A stretch of DNA of 64,000 nt, from assembly GCA_963718105.1 (NCBI GenBank), contig OY970352.1, positions 1,178,001-1,242,000 on the forward strand, read 5' to 3'. How positions within the stretch are numbered: the first letter of the stretch is position 1; the number at the start of each line of letters is the position of its first letter. The notes beneath the pieces were generated by a model. It did not search any database and was not told the origin of the DNA. It saw nothing but the letters and a program-made list of their open reading frames with translations. Shown here piece after piece: positions 61,040 to 64,000 of this stretch. The translations under genes were made by a program, and so were the position numbers. This DNA comes from DASYKT01 sp963718105. GTDB lineage: Bacteria > Acidobacteriota > Blastocatellia > Pyrinomonadales > Pyrinomonadaceae.

Positions 61040-61045
61040 TTTAGT

Positions 61046-61163
61046 CGGAGCGCGGACGTCTCGTCCGCAAAAGGTTGTCGCAGACAACCTAAAACGATCA
61101 TTTAGCAAGGGCTAACGTCGCGAGCGACGTTTTGCGGACGAGACGTCCGCGCTCCCAGTTTAC
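61046..61163. repeat. Family A-like inverted-pair repeat
   Basis: GGAGCGCGGACGTCTCGTCC ... GGACGAGACGTCCGCGCTCC then CAGTTTAC. It spans the whole spacer between the phosphomutase-like and winged-helix genes and ends inside the latter's stop codon region. Confidence 0.88.
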
Positions 61164-62029
61164 AGTTCTTTCAATTTATATACACCGTTACTTATGCGTT
61201 CGGCAAATCCTTCATCGACCAGCAAATGATTTCCAATTCCTGCTTCTTTGCGCGAAAGCCCAAGCGTGCGGGCCAGTTCACCGAGCTTGGTCATTCCCTG
61301 CATTAACAGAAACGCGCGGGCAAGTTCGCGCAGCGCGTCTTTACGCTTTACTTTTTGCGATAGCTGATCGGGAAAACGTGCTTCGGAAAGCGTCCAGATG
61401 TAGCTGAATTTCGGAGCATAGACGGCTTCGGCGGGTATGATCTTGAAATGTTTCTGCAAAGTATCGATCGCGCGGGTCATAAATTTGCGGCTGGTGATGC
61501 CGGTTTCGGTGCGCAGATCGATAGTCGCCATTTCCCATTCTTCGCGCAGCACCTTTAAAACCTTTTGCGCGCTGACGGACAGAGCGCTTTTTTCCGCCGT
61601 TCGCGAAACACCCCAGATCGCACTAAAGTAGGGAAGAAGCCGGGGCGCGACAAACATCGCCTTGCCCTTGTTGAGCTTTCCGTAATAAACCTTGCCCCGG
61701 CGCATGACCTCGTCCTTTAAGACCCAGGAAAGACTGGCTTCCGGGTCTTTCTGAACGTTTTTCGGCATATAGGCGTCGCGCCGGCCGCAGACGGAAATAT
61801 AAACGGAAGGAAGATCGGTGCGGATATCGGTAAGCGCGTAACAAAAACCGATGTCTTCGACCAACTGTTCGACCTGCGAGGCGGTTTCAATTCGTAACTC
61901 CGGTGTGCGCCGCCATTTACGGTCGCGATATTCCTGGATTCGGAAGTCGAGCGAGTAGGAAGAGTCGAGAGAGTCAAGGGAGTCCGTAGTGTTGCGAGTC
62001 CGTCGAGATTTCTGTGTAGCTGATTTCAC
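61160..62029 (-). CDS. Winged-helix protein, possibly AlkZ-related
   Basis: 289 residues. From about residue 29 (FRIQEYRDRKWRRTPELRIET) the sequence looks like a conserved protein with two winged-helix-like parts (WEMATIDLRTETGITSRKF and MTKLGELARTLGLSRKEAG), reminiscent of YcaQ/AlkZ-type DNA glycosylase relatives; this is a tentative match. The first 28 residues (TRNTTDSLDSLDSSYSLD) are encoded by a GACTCTCTCGACTC-type simple repeat, so the true start may lie further in. Confidence 0.5.
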   Translation of the reverse strand: MKSATQKSRRTRNTTDSLDSLDSSYSLDFRIQEYRDRKWRRTPELRIETASQVEQLVEDIGFCYALTDIRTDLPSVYISVCGRRDAYMPKNVQKDPEASLSWVLKDEVMRRGKVYYGKLNKGKAMFVAPRLLPYFSAIWGVSRTAEKSALSVSAQKVLKVLREEWEMATIDLRTETGITSRKFMTRAIDTLQKHFKIIPAEAVYAPKFSYIWTLSEARFPDQLSQKVKRKDALRELARAFLLMQGMTKLGELARTLGLSRKEAGIGNHLLVDEGFAERISNGVYKLKEL

Positions 62030-62067
62030 GTATTTTTGATTTTACTCTCGACTCTCCGGACTCTTAA

Positions 62068-63564
62068 CTATTTTCCGCCGATCATTAGCAGGCCGATCTC
62101 TTCAAACGAAGCCGTTTTCGGATCGACCTCGCCGGCGATCTTACCGTCCTTAATAACCAGCAGGCGGTCGGCGAGCGCAGTCACTTCTTCGAGCTCGGCG
62201 GAAACAAGCAAAACGGCAGCGCCGGAATCTCGCAGGTCGATAAGTTTGCGATGGATGAATTCGATCGCGCCGATATCCACACCGCGGGTCGGCTGTGACA
62301 CGAGCAGCAGCTTCGGGTTCAATTCAAATTCGCGCCCGATAATAAGTTTTTGCTGGTTGCCGCCGGAAAACGAGCGCGCCGCCAGATCGGGATTGGGCGG
62401 GCGAACATCAAAACGCTGTATGATCTCTTTCGTGCGTTTTTGGATGTAGCCGGTGTTGAGAAATCCGCCGGTAGTTGTCACCGGGGGGTGATTGTGCACG
62501 CCGAGGATGGCATTTTCACGCAGGTCCCAACTTAATAGCAGGCCGCGTTTATGGCGGTCTTCGGGAATGTGCGCAATGCCGAGATCTTTGATCTGGCGGG
62601 CATTTAAATTCGTTGCGTTCGTTCCGCAAAATTCGAACCGTCCGCTGTCGGCCGTCATCAGGCCGGCCAGCGTTTCCATCAATTCGGTTTGCCCGTTTCC
62701 TTCTACGCCCGCGATGCCGACTATCTCTCCGGCGCGAACAACGAATGAAACGTTATCGACCGCCGTGCCGTGTTTGCCTTTCACGGTCAGATCTTTGACC
62801 TCCAGCACCGTCTTGCCGGGACGGGCCTCCGGTTTATCCACGCGCAGCAGCACATCGCGCCCGACGATCATCCGCGCCAATTCGGTCGCGTTAGTATCGG
62901 CGGTTTTTACATTGCCTACGGCCCTGCCGTCGCGCATTACGGTCACATCGTCCGAGATCGCCAAAACTTCTTCCAGCTTATGCGTGATAATCACAATGGT
63001 CTTTCCCTGGGCGCGCATCCCGCGCAGGATATTGAAAAACTCTTCTACCTCGAGCGGCGTCAGCACGGCCGTAGGTTCATCCAGAATAAGAAGCTGCGCT
63101 TTGCGATAGAGCGCCTTTAATAATTCCACCCGCTGCTGCTGGCCGACCGAGAGGTCTTCGATCAATTTGTCCGGATCGACGTGGAGTTTATTTTCGTCGG
63201 ACAGCCGGCGAATTTCCGCTTTCGCGGTTTCCAGATCGAGGTTAAAAGCGCTGCCGCTTTCCGCGCCGAGAATGATATTTTCCGCCACGGTCATCGTATC
63301 CACCAACATAAAATGCTGGTGCACCATTCCGATACCAAGCGCGATCGCATCATGCGGGTTGTTGATCGTGACGGGCTTGCCGCTTACCAATATCTGGCCG
63401 CTGTCGGCGTTATAAAAGCCGTACGCGATGCGCATGATGGTCGATTTTCCCGCGCCGTTTTCGCCCACAATGGCGTGGATCGTGCCGGGCTCGACCTTAA
63501 AGGAAACGTCGTCATTCGCCCTCACGGCGCCGAAGGTTTTGGTGATGTTTTTTAGTTCGATCAT
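62068..63564 (-). CDS. Nucleoside/sugar-type ABC transporter ATP-binding protein
   Basis: 498 residues with two ABC domains. First: VGENGAGKST, LSVGQQQRVELLKAL, LLILDEPTAVL. Second: GVEGNGQTE, FSGGNQQKLIIGREF, LLVSQPTRGVDIGA, with the usual degenerate second site. MVHQHFMLVDTMTVAENIILG is typical of the BMP/nucleoside branch. Permease and lipoprotein genes are not in the window; they may lie beyond its right edge or elsewhere. Confidence 0.9.
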   Translation of the reverse strand: MIELKNITKTFGAVRANDDVSFKVEPGTIHAIVGENGAGKSTIMRIAYGFYNADSGQILVSGKPVTINNPHDAIALGIGMVHQHFMLVDTMTVAENIILGAESGSAFNLDLETAKAEIRRLSDENKLHVDPDKLIEDLSVGQQQRVELLKALYRKAQLLILDEPTAVLTPLEVEEFFNILRGMRAQGKTIVIITHKLEEVLAISDDVTVMRDGRAVGNVKTADTNATELARMIVGRDVLLRVDKPEARPGKTVLEVKDLTVKGKHGTAVDNVSFVVRAGEIVGIAGVEGNGQTELMETLAGLMTADSGRFEFCGTNATNLNARQIKDLGIAHIPEDRHKRGLLLSWDLRENAILGVHNHPPVTTTGGFLNTGYIQKRTKEIIQRFDVRPPNPDLAARSFSGGNQQKLIIGREFELNPKLLLVSQPTRGVDIGAIEFIHRKLIDLRDSGAAVLLVSAELEEVTALADRLLVIKDGKIAGEVDPKTASFEEIGLLMIGGK

Positions 63565-63608
63565 TGCTTAAGTGTTATTTAGTGATAATTATGCCACTTT
63601 ATTTGAAG

Positions 63609-64000
63609 CTATCCTAGATTCTTGAATGGCGCCAATAATTCTACCCTGATTTTAGCAAGTAGAAGTTCTATTTTTCTTAAATTATCCTCATCCTCTGTCC
63701 CCGGAAGAGGAGGCTGCGATTTACATACTTCTATAAATTTTTCAGCCTGATCTTTCATCGAATCTAACTGGACTTGATTAAGAAGCGGCAGGCTTTTATG
63801 TGCAGCAACTAGAAGGCCCGAATTCACAAAACATGCATTGGATGAAAGGCCGCGTTCATATAATTTAGTGTTTAATATATTAAATACATCCGATTTCCAC
63901 CTGGAATCGTCATTGAAACCGATCATTACAAACAGCAAATCGGCCAAAGCCACATATACACTACGCTCGAGACCTTGAACCTTTTTTGTATTTTTAGTGG
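63609..64000 (-). CDS. Unknown protein, 5' end beyond the window
   Basis: At least 130 codons. The frame stays open from a GTG at 63953 back to the window edge (reading KKVQGLERSVYVALADLLFVM across it), so the start is outside. It is mostly helical (LLNQVQLDSMKDQAEKFIEVCKS). No family recognised. Confidence 0.55.
   Translation of the reverse strand, partial: TKNTKKVQGLERSVYVALADLLFVMIGFNDDSRWKSDVFNILNTKLYERGLSSNACFVNSGLLVAAHKSLPLLNQVQLDSMKDQAEKFIEVCKSQPPLPGTEDEDNLRKIELLLAKIRVELLAPFKNLG

Overview
The window looks like chromosomal DNA from a soil-type Acidobacteriota, most plausibly the Blastocatellia/Pyrinomonadales side. This is inferred from gene families rather than a marker gene: a secreted VWA protein of the acidobacterial type, a small secreted protein with an IPFAFTFGE...PAGEY core, many lone secreted NTF2-like and unknown proteins, loosely packed genes, and heavy seeding of intergenic DNA with short palindromic repeats. 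No rRNA, phage module or CRISPR array was seen. Three tRNA genes are present: Cys, Gly and Glu.

Layout. 0.1-12 kb: secreted alpha/beta hydrolase divergent from a TrmB-type regulator across a perfect palindrome, an aldehyde dehydrogenase, a large orphan protein with a C-terminal nitrilase-like domain, an exported PepT-like peptidase, a minus-strand trio (membrane protein, FMN-binding protein, DinB) and a RidA-type deaminase. 12-33 kb: 3-hydroxyanthranilate dioxygenase with a RAYT transposase unit inserted at its 3' end, cytochrome bd oxidase, ACMS decarboxylase, kynureninase, a LigB-type dioxygenase, kynurenine 3-monooxygenase, SDR, cyclase-family hydrolase, a Nif11-like protein and a sulfotransferase. 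33-44 kb: repeat-rich DNA, a beta-lactamase-like hydrolase, an LVIVD/DUF305 pair, a mosaic of odd short genes (GAF-WG chimera, signal peptidase homologue without its catalytic dyad), two tRNAs, and a c-di-AMP riboswitch in front of an FAD/NAD-binding protein. 44-64 kb: sulfate ABC transporter, NurA nuclease with a probable HAS-barrel partner, pentapeptide-TIR protein, an ABC ATPase with altered motifs, DNA polymerase I, an MFS transporter, a phosphomutase-like enzyme and a nucleoside/sugar-type ABC ATPase.

How the genes fit together. ALDH, RidA, 3-HAO, ACMSD, KynU, KMO and possibly the cyclase (formamidase) and SDR rebuild most of the kynurenine route from N-formylkynurenine towards 2-aminomuconate and below. 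They all lie on the plus strand between 2.8 and 31.4 kb but are interrupted by unrelated genes. No tryptophan 2,3-dioxygenase is present. cydAB and cysP-T-A form ordinary operons.

The strongest unusual signals are: (1) at least four families of palindromic repeats; one (family B) flanks the RAYT gene, and others have entered reading frames without breaking them (kynurenine monooxygenase, cyclase); (2) a 43-bp direct repeat bracketing the RAYT unit; (3) two ydaO-type c-di-AMP riboswitches, one with no recognisable gene behind it; (4) the 1004-residue nitrilase-domain orphan; (5) enzyme homologues that have lost catalytic residues; (6) several genes broken by a single stop codon or frameshift. 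Family letters used below: A = CCCAGGTTTA-ended inverted pairs; B = GTCAGAACC...GGGT; C = GCGACAGTTATGGAGCGTGT; D = GCCGCCT..AAGGCGGGACTC.
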